A stretch of DNA of 64,000 nt from Thunnus maccoyii (GCF_910596095.1 NC_056539.1:22187001-22251000), one strand, 5' to 3'; shown: positions 24,616 to 50,417, counted from the stretch's first letter. Made by a program: numbers and translations. The notes: generated by a model from the letters alone, not told the origin.

Positions 24616-25052
24616 GGAGGCGAGCTGCGCTTTCTTCTGTCAGAGGAGGAGATCTTTCCAAAAATAGGCCATTCCTGTGGTCTGCAGTTCAGCACAGCTA
24701 CACATGCTGCCACTATACCCTCCAAGTCTGTGATGGCTTAACTTGTATTTTTGCTCCTCCTATACAGGACTTCTTTAAATGTGGATTCATGCTTATTATC
24801 TGAAATGCAAGAGCTCTTTCCCTGCTAGTGGCAGAGGAAGCCTTTGAACAATGCTCCAGTCTTATTTGTCCTTTTAAGCTCTTCCAGTGCCTATATTTAA
24901 TGTTTTGAACTCTTAAGTACTTAAAAGCTCTGCTAGCTATATATATATGGCTGGATTTGGTTTAACCTAAAAAACCACGAGCAAAGCAACTTCAATTCTC
25001 AGACTTTATTATTATTTTAACTGTCCAAAAAGTTTGTACATGATGAAGGCAG

Positions 25053-25058
25053 AATAAA
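25053..25058 (+). terminator. Candidate poly(A) signal of tmem79
   Basis: AATAAA lies 438 bases after the stop and is followed by a T-rich stretch. A second AATAAA at 25442-25447, followed by CTTTTTCAGG, is an alternative, so the real 3' end is not certain. Confidence 0.5.
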
Positions 25059-25447
25059 AGCCATTTGTAAAAACGTCTTTTCATCTTTTCCAGTGGGGTT
25101 TTCAGTCGACCAGTTGCTACTTTTGCTTTGACTGAGCGGCTATTCCTGGAGAAACTGCAGTTATGTGTTTGCAGTGTCCGGACTGTCATTATGTGATGTG
25201 ATAACATGCTCTCTATGTTCTCTGGTCGCTCTCCATCTCCACCCTGCTGGCGTCCTCACTGCTGCTGATGTTGCTCTCGCTGGGTTTGTGGCACCAAAAT
25301 GAGGCCAAAACAAAAAAAAAGGATGCAAAAGACGGCTGCACTAATTCTCTTTGGACCACTGAGTCAACATGAGATTAATGAGCTGTCCAAATTACTGTAA
25401 TTAAAGACAATTTATTTGGCTACAAGTATAATTATCAAGTCAATAAA

Positions 25448-28400
25448 AACCTTTTTCAGGCTCAAATGCAAAGATTTGTGTCTAATAAACTTTTCAGGAA
25501 TTAAACTTTTTCTTCCTCTTCTGTCACATGATCTTTCTTACACACCAGGTTTTACCAATTTAATACCATTATAAAATAAAAATATATACTTTTTTGCCTG
25601 CAGGTCAGACTAAATAATCAGTCAATTTTACATTTTTCCCCAGTCTCTCTCTTTATTTTAGAATAATCATTTATTTTTTTTAAACCAGGCTGCAATTTCA
25701 AAGTGTAAATATTGCTTTTTTACATTTAAATTTTATATTAAATATTTATCAAGCTGTGCCTAAACTTGTTACAGCAACATAAATACTATATACTAAATAC
25801 AGCTTTGACCAACAGCATCAGTTTGTTGTGGTGCACTTGACACTAAAATGTCTAAAAGCTAAATGAGGCTGATCTCTAAGACAGAGAGGTTTGAGTGAAG
25901 TGAACAACTGATTATGTGAACAACTCCCTGTCTCAGTTTCCAAGGAGAAAGTTGCACTTCTCCAGGAATAGATTACACACAAACTGCTCAAATTTTGAGT
26001 GTAAACAGATGAAATTTCTTGTTTAAAAAAACTTGAGTTTTGACTTAAAAATCTCACCATTAGGTCCAATCAGTATTTGCTCTTTTGATCGTATCACACA
26101 GTCTTCCTGGAGGACACAAAGTCCTCAGAGAAATGTCACAATCCCATCTGGAGACAACTGTGCAAACTCCATCTGCTGATGAAGATCATGTGAAACAAAA
26201 AGCTCCAGAACAGCTACTTAATGGACCTTGTGGTGAGATTGTTTTGTCAAATACTACTTCCCACTACTTCCAAGGTCAAGAACAAACTTTAAATCTCAGC
26301 TGTGAGTTTTATATTCTCTAGTGAGTGTTCAGCCTGGCCAGCAGCCTCCAAGGTAATTTGATCTTGAGACTAAATGATTCATCAGAAAATAATCATCAGA
26401 TTAACTGATAATCCAGATAGTCGTCAGTTTCGGTGCCAGGCTGCTCTGCTCCATGTCTGTGATGCTGTTTTGCTGTGGCCTCATGGGATTTATGATTATA
26501 CTCCTTTAGATCTGTGGAAAGACAGCTGAACATCAAATCACCTCTTATTCATCAGCTCTCTCCTTCAGTCTGGAAACTGCCCAGTAAAACCACAGTCACC
26601 CACTGAGCAGCTCTATTTAGTGCCTTGCTTAAGAGCGTTAACAGTGTTTTGTTGCTATGCTCAAGCTGAAAACAAACCAAGGTGTCAGGAGGCAACAATT
26701 TATGTCTTTGATCCCTACAATGATTATTCTAGCTAATAAAAACCTGCAATATTTCAGTATGAAAGATAATTTCCTTACATTGAGAAAAGTAGTTTGACAA
26801 AATAATCTTAACTGAAACCTCTTACTAGCTTTTTCTGCAGCTTTCATCTCACAATCTCAGCATTTAATATGGCAGTTAGATTTTTCTAGCATGTAAGACG
26901 GATCATTACTGCATTACTGAAAATGTGAGTGGAATTTTTTTCCTACAGCCATTTGACTTATGAGAGAGAGAAATATAATCAGATATGATCAGTTCAAATA
27001 GTTAAGTTTGGTTCATCAGACAGGTCTTAAGCTTATATTTGAAATTCTTGAGAGAAGTAACTGAAATGCAATTTGAATATAACATTTAAACATCTGAGCC
27101 TCCTGATATCAAACAGAGAATTGACAGAGCCCAGTAAGGAACACTGGGAAGTTCAAACATTTGGCATCTCGTATTAGATTAGGTTACATCCTATATATAG
27201 AATATTTGGCTACTATACAACAATACAGAAATACAGAATATACAGCAGTGCAGTAGTACAAGAGGATCAGATGATCCAATATTTGTATTTGATCTACTTG
27301 AAGGGGTTTGTGTTAAATTTGAGGACATTTGTAGCTACTGTAAGTACATGTTGACTCTTTCTCTGTCCAGATTATTGGGATGATTTGAGGATTTGAACCT
27401 TCAACCCTCCTCTAATTATAAGTCACTTTTTCCTATATTTTGCAACAAAGAGTTAGTCCAGACAAGTCATAATCTGCTGAATGATCGGGCTTTGCAGATT
27501 ACATGAGGTGTTCCTTCAATTTATCATAATGTTGGAAGAATAGAACAATGCATAAAGGAGCCTTCAGTGCTTTTTAACAGCTTATTTCTACATTTCAATT
27601 TACGAACATTAAGGATAAATGAATCAGGTTGTTGCTTCTGACATGAGATGTGTGTTTTGATTCTGCTGATATTGAATAAAAGTGTTTGTTATGCCAATAC
27701 ATGTAATGAAAACAGCTGAACCAGTAGAACCAGGCCGCTGCTCCAGTCTGAGTATATCAGGGTCAGACAAACTCAAGTCCTAACCTCTAAGTGAAAGTAC
27801 AAAATCAGTTCTTTAAAATGACTCCTGTGAGTAACACATGTACAGTAAATCCTGCTCCAAACATGCTTTACTAAATTGTGACCATGTGTTTTCACAGATT
27901 ACTAAGTGTGGGAATAGAAGATCAAAGCAACTTGAATGTAATATCCTCAGTATTTTATACTTTGTGATGTATTTCCAAAAGTAGTTGAGATGCTTCATCA
28001 AGATCAACAAGTTAAAGTGGAGCTCACTGATGTTTTCACAGCTCATATGAGATAAAAGGTTCAGTTTTTGTTTTAATCCACGAGGCCACACAGCTGCTAT
28101 AAAATACATGATGTGACTCCATGTTGAATTTCAGTGAAGCGATTTATGTGTAGTAGCGTAATTTATGTGTTTTTACCTTTGTCAGTTGTATATATTTTAA
28201 AAAATGATACGTTTCGCAGACCCCAAGAAGAAAGTAATGGATCCTGAAATAAATTAAATCTAATGAAACAGTTTTTTAGTTTTTTATTTTGCACAAGTAA
28301 AATCAACCGATCTTAAACTGCAAAAATGTGTTCAATGCTCAGTTTATAATCATCATACAGAGGTTTTATGCATACATTTAAATAGCTATTTAAACTTTTT

Positions 28401-29940
28401 TTAAAAATGACCCAATGTGTTATAATAGTGTCCATTCTTAAATACAGACCATGAATGTCACCCCAGTAGGGGGCGCTAAACAGCTATAATAAAGACTGTA
28501 TATACAAAATACACTATTAGAATAGAAAAGACTATTAGACTGATGTCCTTAGTGTTGCTTTTGAGAATTTCATGACATGTATATATTCTACAGTTACGCA
28601 TATGTTTCTCTTGATGGTTTTTTTTTAACCCTTATATACTGTTCAGGGTCAAATTTGACCCATTTTTAGGTTTGAGAGCAGTAAAAACACCCTAATTACT
28701 TTTTTCTTTCAGCCTGAAATCTGACGACTTCTCCTAATGTGACCCAGAATATACACAAATGTAAATATTTCAACTTCTTAAAAACATTTGTGTGCAGCTG
28801 ATATACATTTTTGTAGAGTGTTTGATCCATAATTATTCAAAAATTCAAAAAAATATAGAATATAACATTCTTCACATTTAATATAATTCATTGAACTCAT
28901 TATGTTCCCCTGTTTTATCTCTGTTATAGAGTGTGATTGTAAATGTTTTTCCTCCATAAACAAAAAGCATAAAAACTAATGAATAAACTTTCTCTGCTCT
29001 CTGAAAGTTCCATTAAGGATTGATCACCTATATATCTGCGACTGATGAGATATTCATGAATGATTTATTGTGCAGTATAATTATGAAGGGATACTGTGAA
29101 AATGTATGAATATAAACAGTATGTGACGGTTAAGACTAACTGTTCGATTTCAAGAGTTAATATTGTTAGATTTGAGTGGTTTTAGGCCAAAATTTTGAGA
29201 CAAAGGGATTTAATATTTTTCATCAAGTATTATAAGATTTTCCTGGCATTCCTTGTAAAGAAGCATGTATGTGAAACAACCTTTAAACCTTCATATAGGG
29301 AAGAAAAAAATGACATATTTTGACAGTTAGATGAGTATAGATGATGTTAAGAGATAATTTTACCACCAAGACATTGATTCCTACAGCAACAGAGAAACTT
29401 AACATACCAATTAAGACACTGAGGTCATGCAGTCTCCTCTGGTGATTTACAGTCTACAATGTCAAAACAAGTAACACATGGTGGTATTTATAGTAGGGTA
29501 TAATTCCGATATTTTTAGACTGAATGTAGGCTAACAAAAAAATGAAGTACTCTGCATTTTCCCCAACTGGTTTTATTCCTGGCAGTGTGGAGAACACTTA
29601 GAAACACATTTAGATCTTCATGTTGTATTTTTACTTATTTATTTTACAAAATGTAATATTACATAAAATACATATAACTAGATAAATAAGATATGAAAAA
29701 TCCATATTTATAAAAGCTTTATATGTGATTTTATTTATTTATTTTTTTATTTTTTTATTTACGGACTTAGAGGATTTTCCAAACTGGGTCAACTAAATGT
29801 TTTAGGGATAAAAATAGCGCAAAAAATTACCAACTATCACAAAAGATAATTGATGGCTTTTAAACGCTACATAAACTCCAAATTAACTAACTATATTATG
29901 ACCAAAGTACCGTAATAATCCTTCTGTCAGCCGGTTGTCA
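25448..29940. other. Intergenic DNA between tmem79 and ndufs7
   Basis: No exon, RNA gene or clear transposon end is visible. The sequence is AT-rich with scattered short frames that have no recognisable product. A small repeat-like stretch with 'CACCCCAGTAGGGGGCGCTAAAC' lies at about 28455-28500, and T/A-rich low-complexity sequence at 29730-29765. Confidence 0.5.
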
Positions 29941-29984
29941 AGGTTACAACAGCGCCCCCAGCAGCTCGCGCTTATACGTAACAC

Positions 29985-30017
29985 GGGAAGGAGTGTGACG
30001 TAAACAGAATCCCAAAG

Positions 30018-30025
<8 letters not shown>
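29985..30025 (+). promoter_or_regulatory. ndufs7 promoter: CRE-like site and YY1-like motif at the start codon
   Basis: TGACGTAA at 29996-30003 is a CRE/ATF-like half-consensus. AAGATGGCGGC at 30015-30025 is a strong YY1-type motif whose ATG (30018) is the start codon. No TATA box is seen; GC-rich sequence (CAGCGCCCCCAGCAGCTCGC) lies upstream at 29950-29970. This suits a TATA-less housekeeping promoter with a very short 5' UTR. Confidence 0.6.
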
Positions 30026-35308
<5,283 letters not shown>

Positions 35309-35407
35309 ATGTGTAATATGTGTGTTTATCTGGTATGTAAATGATGTATTTCTGGTTTCATTTGGAGCGTCGCTCCTCCTCCATGTAGAGCTGCAGGAAC
35401 TAACTTC

Positions 35408-35413
35408 AATAAA
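35408..35413 (+). terminator. Poly(A) signal of ndufs7
   Basis: AATAAA lies 100 bases after the stop codon, followed by GTCGTTGTTGTAATT, a GT-rich downstream element. This gives a short 3' UTR. Confidence 0.8.
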
Positions 35414-38400
35414 GTCGTTGTTGTAATTTACACAAGAAGCACTACTGCTTATTTTCAACTAAACACAGCAGCAGCCAGTCAGCTCAGTTTTTCTCCTTTT
35501 CCAGATCAGTATTTATGTTCACAGACACACAGTTTGAGCTTCTGTCAGAACTTCAACCATAGATGTGATTCATCTTTATTCATAGTTTGAATAAGTTTCA
35601 TTCATAGCCATAAGATATGTGTCTCATCTTACATAATCTGGAATATTATTTTAAATAAATTCTGATCTCATGTGAATGCATTATTGTAACGTCTTTTCAT
35701 TTTAGCCACTGTGACCAGCAGAGCCAAGTAGAGCCACTAGATGGCTCTTGTGATTAACAGCTCTGACCTTCACTGTCGACACAAAGCAGTGGTTAAAAGC
35801 AAAATGCATTTTTATTGTGTGTTAACTGTGTGTGTGTTGTTTAACTCTGAGGTCATGGTCTGCTGAAACACTGCAAACGCACAGAGTGAAATGCTCAATC
35901 ACCAGGTTAATGGCAGGTTTCTGTTAACAAGGTTCTGTGAAAATGTTTGTGTTATCTGTACAAAATCAGCCGCAGTATTTCAGTTTATTCAGCTATTCAA
36001 CTGTAAACCTGCTCCTATAATTATGTATTCAGAGAGAGACAGCAGAGAAGCTTTTATGTATCTTCAGTGTGAATTAACAGCATCATTGGTTCAGCGGTCT
36101 GTGCCGCTGAAGGGTTCTTGAGTGAGACACTTAATTCCTACTTGGCTATTTGTTTTAATTTGCTCTGGATAACAGTGTGCTTTTATGCTGTGATGGCTGT
36201 GCACTTCTAAAAACATTAAAGTGAAACATTGTCACAGTGACAACAACCATATCCGGTTAAAGATTATTTCATGTGTTATGTTTTAACACTGTGTCTACAT
36301 ATGTACGCAGATTCTGGTGTTCTTTTACACATTAAAGGAGCTGCGTGGTGCCTGGTTTCCAGAAAGCAGTGATCAATCATGAACTGTATTTACTGCATTT
36401 TGAAGAGGTTTAACTCTCACTGACAGATACTGGACTTCTGAGGCCTATATTGATATTTTAGAGTTTTAACAAATCTGATAAATCAATAGACCGGTCGGTA
36501 TTTCTTGGTAATGATCTCATACATTTAAAAATATTATATTATAATTCTTATACTATGCGCTGAGCAGGACACAAGATCTCAACATGATATCAGGTGCGTA
36601 GGCAAAAAGGCAAAAACAATCTTGAGAGAAAAGGATACCTGCACACTGAATAGGTGCTTACAAAAAGTTAATTTACTAAGTATAATTATGGTATTTATTA
36701 AGACACCTGATGAAGACATAAAACATTTATGGGAGCATCTATTCATTCTATTCATTCTCTATTTTCTTTACCCTTGAGGCAGTTGTAAAACAAATCTGTC
36801 AGTGCTCTGTAGTGGACGAAATATGTAATACTTAAAGTTTCTACAGTACCTCAAACATTTCTTGTTAGTTATTTGCATTAACATATTCACTGATACCACT
36901 ATATATATATACATGTATGGGAACTGAGATACAAGTACTCCAAAAATACAAAAAATCTAAATTGTAAGACCCTTAATTTCCTTTCTTTCCGTATATTTTA
37001 TTTTCTTACACTATTTTATATTCTCTGATGTTTCCATGAAAAGCTAAAATCTGGAAATATTGACCATGCTGATGTACTGGTCTAGCTTTAACAATATAAA
37101 CAGCGATATGTGCTGCATTTCAAGCATCCATAAACAGGAGAAAGGATTGAAAACAAATTATTTAAATATCTAGAGTCAAAACTTGAATAGCTTTGCTTGA
37201 ATATCACAACAGAACGTATCACGATGTCGGTGCCAGTGTGTCACTTATAACTAGAGACCATACGCATCACACACAGTATGATACATCTCTCATATTGATA
37301 TTTTTTGCCCCACACTACTAGAGATAGTGTTGGCTGTAATCGTACATTTATAGATATTGGTGGTAATTTTTTGCCCTCTTAGCTATAAGGTCTTTTTTTT
37401 TTTACCTTTTCATATTTCTCTGTACAAGATCGTTGACTAACTTGCAGAAATAAAAAGTCTTGTGCTTTAGATTCAGATCTAACATCTGCCAGCTGCTGTA
37501 GTTTCCCACCTGACTGCAACCTGGGGTTGCATCATCCACACATCTAATGATTAATGCGTCCTCGCCAGGCGTTAACTTATTCCCACGTGTTCAGATAACA
37601 TGCACCATTATCTCTGGCCAGACATTAAAACATACTGTATACAGTGTGTTCATCTCACTGGACTGTTTAAGAGCTAATACAATGTTTTTAATCATTTTCA
37701 GCACTGAAAGCTGAACAGTAAAGACTTTTTAAAGGTGTAGGAAACAAGTGCTTTATGCAATTATGTATTTTGTCAATAGTCCAATTCTCATTTTACTAAA
37801 ATTAAAGGTTTTGTCAGTTAATCTGCTCTGTTTTTCATCAGTTTTAGGAGGTCATTTGTAACATGTTGTCCTGTAAATGTTCATGCTTCTTGGTATTTAT
37901 AAAAACAGCACATTCAGTTTGGAAAACCACACTCCTGACATACACACCACTGTGCAATTCTACATTGATATGGTATTTTATAGTCAAATTTCCACATGAA
38001 TAATGAGTCCAGAGTATAACAGTGACAGTAGGTATCTGAATCTTGGACTACATTTTCTGAAGTTCATGACAAAGCAGTCATTTAAACACATAGTGATTTA
38101 TCTACTGCTTGGTCTAAAATTGGGCTATGCACAGCAAGAAAACTGCTGGGTGATGTAAGACCTAAAACAGCTGAGGCTCAGTGGGGTGCAAATGCTTTTT
38201 GCTCAGCTTTCAGCCTGCTGTTGTCGTACATATTCACTGCTGTGAAGGATAATATATGTATATATAGAAGTGGATATAATAGCACAGTCTGGTGGGATGT
38301 GACAGCTAAATAACTAGACTGAACACCAAAACTTCAACTCAGATCAAGAAATTACAGTCTGGCAGGAGCGTGAAATTTGGAATTTGAGACCCCAGTGGAA

Positions 38401-38468
38401 AATAAACTAATGCCAATAAAAGTATAATAAACACAGGGACCTGTAGACTGAGTTTGGATGGATTTAAG
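35414..38468. other. Intergenic DNA between the 3' ends of ndufs7 and gamt
   Basis: No exon was recognised. The region is AT-rich with small low-complexity runs (TATATATATATACATG near 36902, a T run near 37392). Nothing else here is supported. Confidence 0.5.
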
Positions 38469-38474
38469 TTTATT
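38469..38474 (-). terminator. Poly(A) signal of gamt
   Basis: TTTATT on the plus strand reads AATAAA on the minus strand, 89 bases beyond the gamt stop codon. An A-rich stretch at 38529-38539 lies between stop and signal. Confidence 0.65.
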
Positions 38475-38562
38475 GAAGGATGGCAGACAATGAGATGTTA
38501 GGTCAGTAGAAGAAGGTACATTAGTGTAAAAAAATAAAAGGTTGCAACAGTGTCTTCAGACT

Positions 38563-44598
<6,036 letters not shown>

Positions 44599-44703
44599 TT
44601 TGTTGTGTTATGGAGGCGGCAGTGGTTGTTGTTTGGTTCTGCTTAACGGTTTGACAGACTGGGTCTCCACACAGAGAAGAGGGTGATGACCAGGGGGCGG
44701 CTG

Positions 44704-44709
44704 TTTATA
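44704..44709 (-). promoter_or_regulatory. Candidate TATA box of gamt
   Basis: On the minus strand TATAAA lies 106 bases upstream of the gamt ATG, in the context GATATAAACAGCC followed by a GC-rich stretch. A start about 30 bases downstream would give a 5' UTR of roughly 75 to 80 bases. Confidence 0.55.
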
Positions 44710-45169
44710 TCGGGCTCCGGAGTGCTGACGCCGCGGGAGTTTCACTACTACGGGTCAAAAGGACACACACATACCGAGAGAAGAAACGGTGGTCACTGCG
44801 CCCAAGATCCTCTGATGAGCAGATGATTCACTCTGGTAGATAACTGACGAACTGTAGCTCTGCAAGGTGTAAGTCTGTGTGTTCAGTCACATAATGCTTT
44901 CAGGTGTGAAAGTGTTTTGCATCAGGTTACAAGAGATATCTTGTGAACAAAACAAAAATGCCATTTAATTTAATTTTAGTTTTTGTCATTACATTGATTA
45001 GTTTGTTCCTCTCAATGTGTCAAACTATGAGCGGAAACAGTTAACCAAATCTGCTAATATGTGCAGAGGTTGAACAATACTGTCATTAAGTTTTTTTAAT
45101 TATAAATTAGAATTGTGATACTTATTGTAACCAGGGAATGGCACCCAGTGTAAAGTTGTTATGCATGTT

Positions 45170-45537
45170 TAAAGGACCAGTATGTAAGATTTTGTGGCAT
45201 CTAGTGGTGAGGTTGCAGATTGCAACCAACTGATAACCCCTCGCTCTCATGCCTCCCTTTCATGCGTGTAGGAGAACCTACGGTGGCCACGAAACTCGCA
45301 AATAACGCTAAAGGCTCTGGGCTGCTGTAGAAACATGGCGGTGCAACATGGTGCGCTTCGTGGAAGAGGAGTTGCTCCCTTTGTAGATATAAAGGGCTCA
45401 ATCTAAGGTAACGAAAACACAATGATTCTTATTTTCAGCTGATTATACACTAATGAAAACACACTTATGAATATTTTATTCCATTTCTGCCAATTGATCC
45501 CCTTAAATCTTACACACTGGTCCTTTAGTGATTTTTG
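45170..45537. mobile_element. Miniature transposon with 'TAAAGGACCAGT' inverted ends
   Basis: The left end TAAAGGACCAGTATGTAAGA and the right end, on the minus strand TAAAGGACCAGTGTGTAAGA, agree at all but one of 20 positions. The interior contains 'GGCATCTAGTGGTGAGGTTGC' and 'GTAGGAGAACCTACGGTGGCC', typical of an abundant fish element. A TTAA stands at the left edge (45169-45172); the corresponding right-edge sequence is TTAG. Confidence 0.82.
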
Positions 45538-47867
45538 GACAATGCCAAGGAGGTAGGCTCCTGTTGTCCGTTAAAACTGTAATAAGTGTATTTTAGGTCG
45601 CCTTCGGACAGCTAAACAACCTGTAAACAAAACATTGATTTATTACCACTGTATAAATTTGTTATGGAGATTGTGTCAACAGTTAGTTGCCTAGTTACAC
45701 ATCCTGCAGACACAACACAACATTATGCGTTTGGAGTCATGTTTCTGGCCACCCAATAAAATCTAATAACCTCTGTTCTTTTAGTTTTAGCTTTCACCCG
45801 CTGTGGGGAAATCCCTGTCTCTTAAGCTGCTAAATGCTCAAGCCAGTCGCTAACTTTGTCTACCTGTTGTTTGGTGCTCGCCAGGTAGCTTACAGCCGCC
45901 TGCTGCAGCTGGAGATCAGGTTGATAATAACTGTTGGAGCGAATCAAAACAGTGAAGTTGCGGGCCGTAAAACCAGTGATCTAATTAAATGGTCCATAGA
46001 GCTTAGTGGAACTGTAGAGCCAAGTGATCATTTTCTGTGAGTTCATCGCTACAACACTTTTCACATTACAGGGTCATTTCATCCATTGTTGATATAAAAA
46101 TATTAATTACTCTACAGCGCAACAGTGTCCAGAGTTCATTGTTGAAACCCATCTAAAGGCATTTTTGCTTCATCATATTCAGCTACAGTGTTTGCTGTTT
46201 GGAATAGACTCTGGATGATTTGCATGGTCCTCTGAATTAGCATCAGAGTGTGACCTCTTTGGTTTTTTTCTGCTCTCTGAGTGTTGGTATGCACAGCTGA
46301 AGTCAACCGTTGCATTGGATCTTATTCACACAACTTGTGCGTTTGCTCTTGTTGCGTAACATTGGAGCAGCCTGACAAACTGGATATGAAGCATAAAGAG
46401 TATCACTGCACTAAATGTAACTGTGCACCTCTAATTCTAAATGCAAACTTAAATATAGTTCACATAGTTCAGACTTGTCTTGTAAATACAGCTGATTCAA
46501 GTCCACAGCTGTTTTGAACGTCACTAATGCATCTGTGCAAAAAAATTTGATCCTCCTCTGTTTACAAACACAAATGTTGCTCCTAATAGAAGGAACACGA
46601 TTTGTATTGGGGCGATGGTGTGCAAATATTATAGTTCCTGCAGAGATTTTATTGTATTTAAATATTGCAGTGTGATAAAGTCTCTATAAATTCACAACAC
46701 ATTGTTGCAAATAGTGCAAATCTCTATAGGTGTATTACAGGAGTGTAATAAATGAGAATTAGACATTATTGATCCATGTAGGACTATTATAGAAATACTT
46801 ATGAAAGAATTTGATTTCAGCTTGTCATAAATTCCTTGAGGAATACAAATACAGTGTAATTCTCGCTGAGAGTATAATCAGAATCATATTTCATTTTTCG
46901 TTTAGGATGGTGATTTTGGTGTCAAACATTTTACCTAAAAATGATAGCGGACCTTAAAATGAGCCCCCTAAACCCATAATAAAGTATAAATCCCCTATTA
47001 TCTCTTACACTTAGCCTTTTCCTGTGTGCAACATGACTCACAGTGCGGTGAGACAATGATTCGGTCAAAAAATGGCTCATCTGATCATCTTCACGTCCCC
47101 TCTGCCCCGGTTACCCATCATCCACTTCACTCCCATTAGGTGAAGCTGAGTGGAGCTCCTCAGTGAGGGTCCTCGTCAAATCGCAGCTTTTCATCCACCT
47201 ACCACTCTTACACGAGGCTCTTCATTTGCGCTGCCTTTGAACATTTCCACAGAAGCTCACATTCATGCAGCAGCCACAGTGCCCCCGACATGAGAAACAA
47301 TAAACCATAACTCTTGTTCTACAGTTCTCAAATGTTGTCATCTCACAGACCCCGCAAAGCCCATTTGAAACCATCTGATGAGGTTTTGTTTCAGGAAATG
47401 TTCCAGTTTGGCGAATGTTGGTATTAAATTGTGCTGCTACTAGGCAGCTGGCAGGAGTGTGACCTGACTGGGATCATTTCCAGCGATTTCAATTACAGTG
47501 GTTTCAAGGATCTCAGGTATATTCAGTGCCTCTAAGGACATACAAAACACACTTGCACTTACAAAACACACCACTGTAAAGGCCTTCAGGTCCTGAGAGC
47601 AGGGATTGTGATCATGTGTTTGCTGTTGTTCCTTCTCTACTTCGGATTAGCTTCTCTCAAAGTCACATGGCAGCTAATTCACTGCAAAATATCTAAAAAT
47701 CTTCTTAAAAGTCACATTTTCATTGTGATACATGTTTATATGCTTTATAAATATTGTTATAAGCACTAAATTATGTTTTAAAGACTTGAAGAGCTCCTTC
47801 AAGACTCCTGAAACACATTAAAGGACTGCTCAGTAACTCCTAAACCTTACTTGATGTAAATCTACAT

Positions 47868-48222
47868 CAATTAGTTGCAACTATATTAAATTAATCACCA
47901 ACTATTTTGATAATTGAGCATTTTGAGTCATTTTTTAAGAAGAAATTTCCAAATTCTCTGATTCCAGTTTCTCAAATCTGAATATTTTCTGGTTTCTTTA
48001 GTTTTCTATGATAATAAACTAAACGTGTTTGGGTTGTGGACTGTTGATTGGGACAAAACAAGACCTTCAAGGACGTCACCTTGAGCTGTGGGAAACAGTG
48101 ATTGACATTTTTCACCATTTTCTGACATTTTATCGACCAAACAACTCAACTCACAATCAGTTAATTGAAAAAATAATCAACAGATTAATCAATAATGAAA
48201 ATAATTGTTTGTTGCAGCCTTA
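47868..48222 (+). repeat. Dispersed teleost repeat, TTAATCG-type family, most complete copy
   Basis: Runs from 'TTAGTTGCAACTATATTAAATTAATC' through 'CTCTGATTCCAGTTTCTCAAA', 'GAATATTTTCTGGTTTC', 'GTTGTGGACTGTTGATTGGGAC', 'ATTTTCTGACATTTTATCGACC' to 'AAAATAATTGTTTGTTGCAGCC'. Both ends carry related TTGCA/TTAATC-rich sequence. I used this copy as the reference for the others in the window. Confidence 0.8.
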
Positions 48223-50417
48223 GTTTCCTCTTATCTTTCATATATCTTAAATTTCTCAATATTATCATAGATCATCAGAAGAGCATAAACATTATGAACT
48301 CCAACACATAGTACTGCCTCTTATACTCTCACACATTTATTTCTTAAAACAATACAGTGTCAATATGAGACTTTGTTGTTTTATTACATGTCCTGTGTCA
48401 ACACGGGTCTCCTTCCCCCCTCCTCCTATATAACACATTGCTGTCCTCAGCTCTAAAGAAAGATAATGTTCAGTAATCAAAGGTAAAGGTCAGTAGATGG
48501 ACTGTCTTTCACAGGTCAGCCAGATAGCCCCTCATTTCATTATCAGTCAGTGCAGAGGTCCCATGTGTTCACTCTCACACTCTAGCAGACGTTATGTCAA
48601 AGAAACAAAAATGTGAATCACGTTTTACTAGAACATGACGTTGGGCCCAAAATTAGCTGGTTATCATTTGAAAATAAATCCTCAATTAGGTAGCCTTGTG
48701 CAAAATTGCATAAAATTGTGGTGATTGGTTAGACTGTGAATCTAAGTCTCATTTAGAAAAATCATTTTGCAGCCCAGTTAGTATGTTGTCATTTTAAATA
48801 TTGATTTATTCTGTTTTGTGTACTGTAATACTGTACATTTTTCTGTCTTTTATCAATGAACACAGGTGCAAAATTGATTATGGTAACCTTTTGGTCATTC
48901 ATATTATTTATGGATTGAGTTTAACTGTCCCTCATATTTATGACAAACTGTTTTGTGTTTAAATACACATTTTATGTTACATCATATTTTACAAAAATAC
49001 AGTTTTCCAACTGGAACAAATCATGCACATCAGCCCCCTGGTGGTAGTCAGTATTAAGACATGTGGGATGGTTTTCAGTCTGATGTCACTCGCTTTGCAT
49101 CACAAATGAAAATGTGGCAAAACAGGTTTTGATCACCGCAACAAACCCACCAAACTTAATAAAATGTAAATGATCTGTTATACAATTTACAAGAATGATT
49201 CCATTAAAGTGAAAAAAATATCATTTTGGATGTGGATGTTTGTTGTGAATCAGTACAGTGACATTTCCAAGTTGTCGCACTACGATGACAAAACAGTCTT
49301 CTGCTTTTTGTTACATGACAGGAGCTGGACCACATTATCTGCACAAATAATTACAGGTACTAATACATTAAAATAAATCAATATTCTGAGAGCCAAATGA
49401 TCGTGAGGTTTACTGTAAAGAACATTTCAACCAAGTCAACTGATGAGCAGTTTAAACCCTGTAGCTTTCATTCCTTTCTACTCTGAGGTAAGCTCCACCC
49501 ATATGTACTCCAAATAGCGTAGAACAAACATTCATTTGCAAATCCTATTTGAATACCAGGTATGACACTGCTCCTCTCCACTCAGGAACTCGCCCCACTA
49601 CCGAATGAGCAGTTTGAGGGGATTACAGGATGTTACATGCTGCTGCAGTGACAAAGAAATAAGTCAATACACTAACAGTTGGTCAGATTACAGTTCATAT
49701 CTGTCCATAACTCAAGCTTTCCTGGGATTGTATGTTGAACCATGTATAGGCCGTCATTACACACTGCATCACCTGTGAAAGCTCCTATTTTCATTACATT
49801 CATGAAATACTGAAGAGACTATGTTGAGTTTATATGCAGAGTTTATTTCCCAGTTGCAGTATCTACTGTGGCTACTGCTATCTGTCGCTATTATCCTGTC
49901 AAACAGTGTTTACAGCAGCATGAACTGACTGTAGCTGAATCAGTATTTTGTGGTTTTCACACAACAAAAGCAGCCATATAACACGTAGTAAATCAATAGA
50001 TTTTGTAGCATAAAATAAAAGCAATTTTGTCTGAAAATGTATTTTTTTCAATCAAAGACAGCTACTATACCTTTTTAAAACCTGAAGATCGTCTTATTAC
50101 AGATAAAAAAAAAAGAAGATTTGAAAAGAAGATTTTAGCCCCGACGAAAACAGTTGACAGTGGGTTATGTGGATTATCTAGAGTGAGACAGTAAGTCAGA
50201 CATTAATTCTTAAAAGAAAAAGATACTGTTGAATTTTTCAAGGCTGTGATAACCACAAAAAAATGCTGCAGGGAAATTTATGCCAACATCTATTATGGTA
50301 TAGTATATATAAATCGGTCACAAAGTTACTATGGTAACCCTGTAGTGACTTTAGTTGCTGTAGTAAACCATGGCAGACGTAGCAAACTGCAGTGTGCAGC
50401 CAGATTGGTGGACACAG

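Noticed and set aside
36902-36920. TATATA run as a promoter.
   Set aside because: It is a short dinucleotide repeat in intergenic DNA with no downstream gene start.
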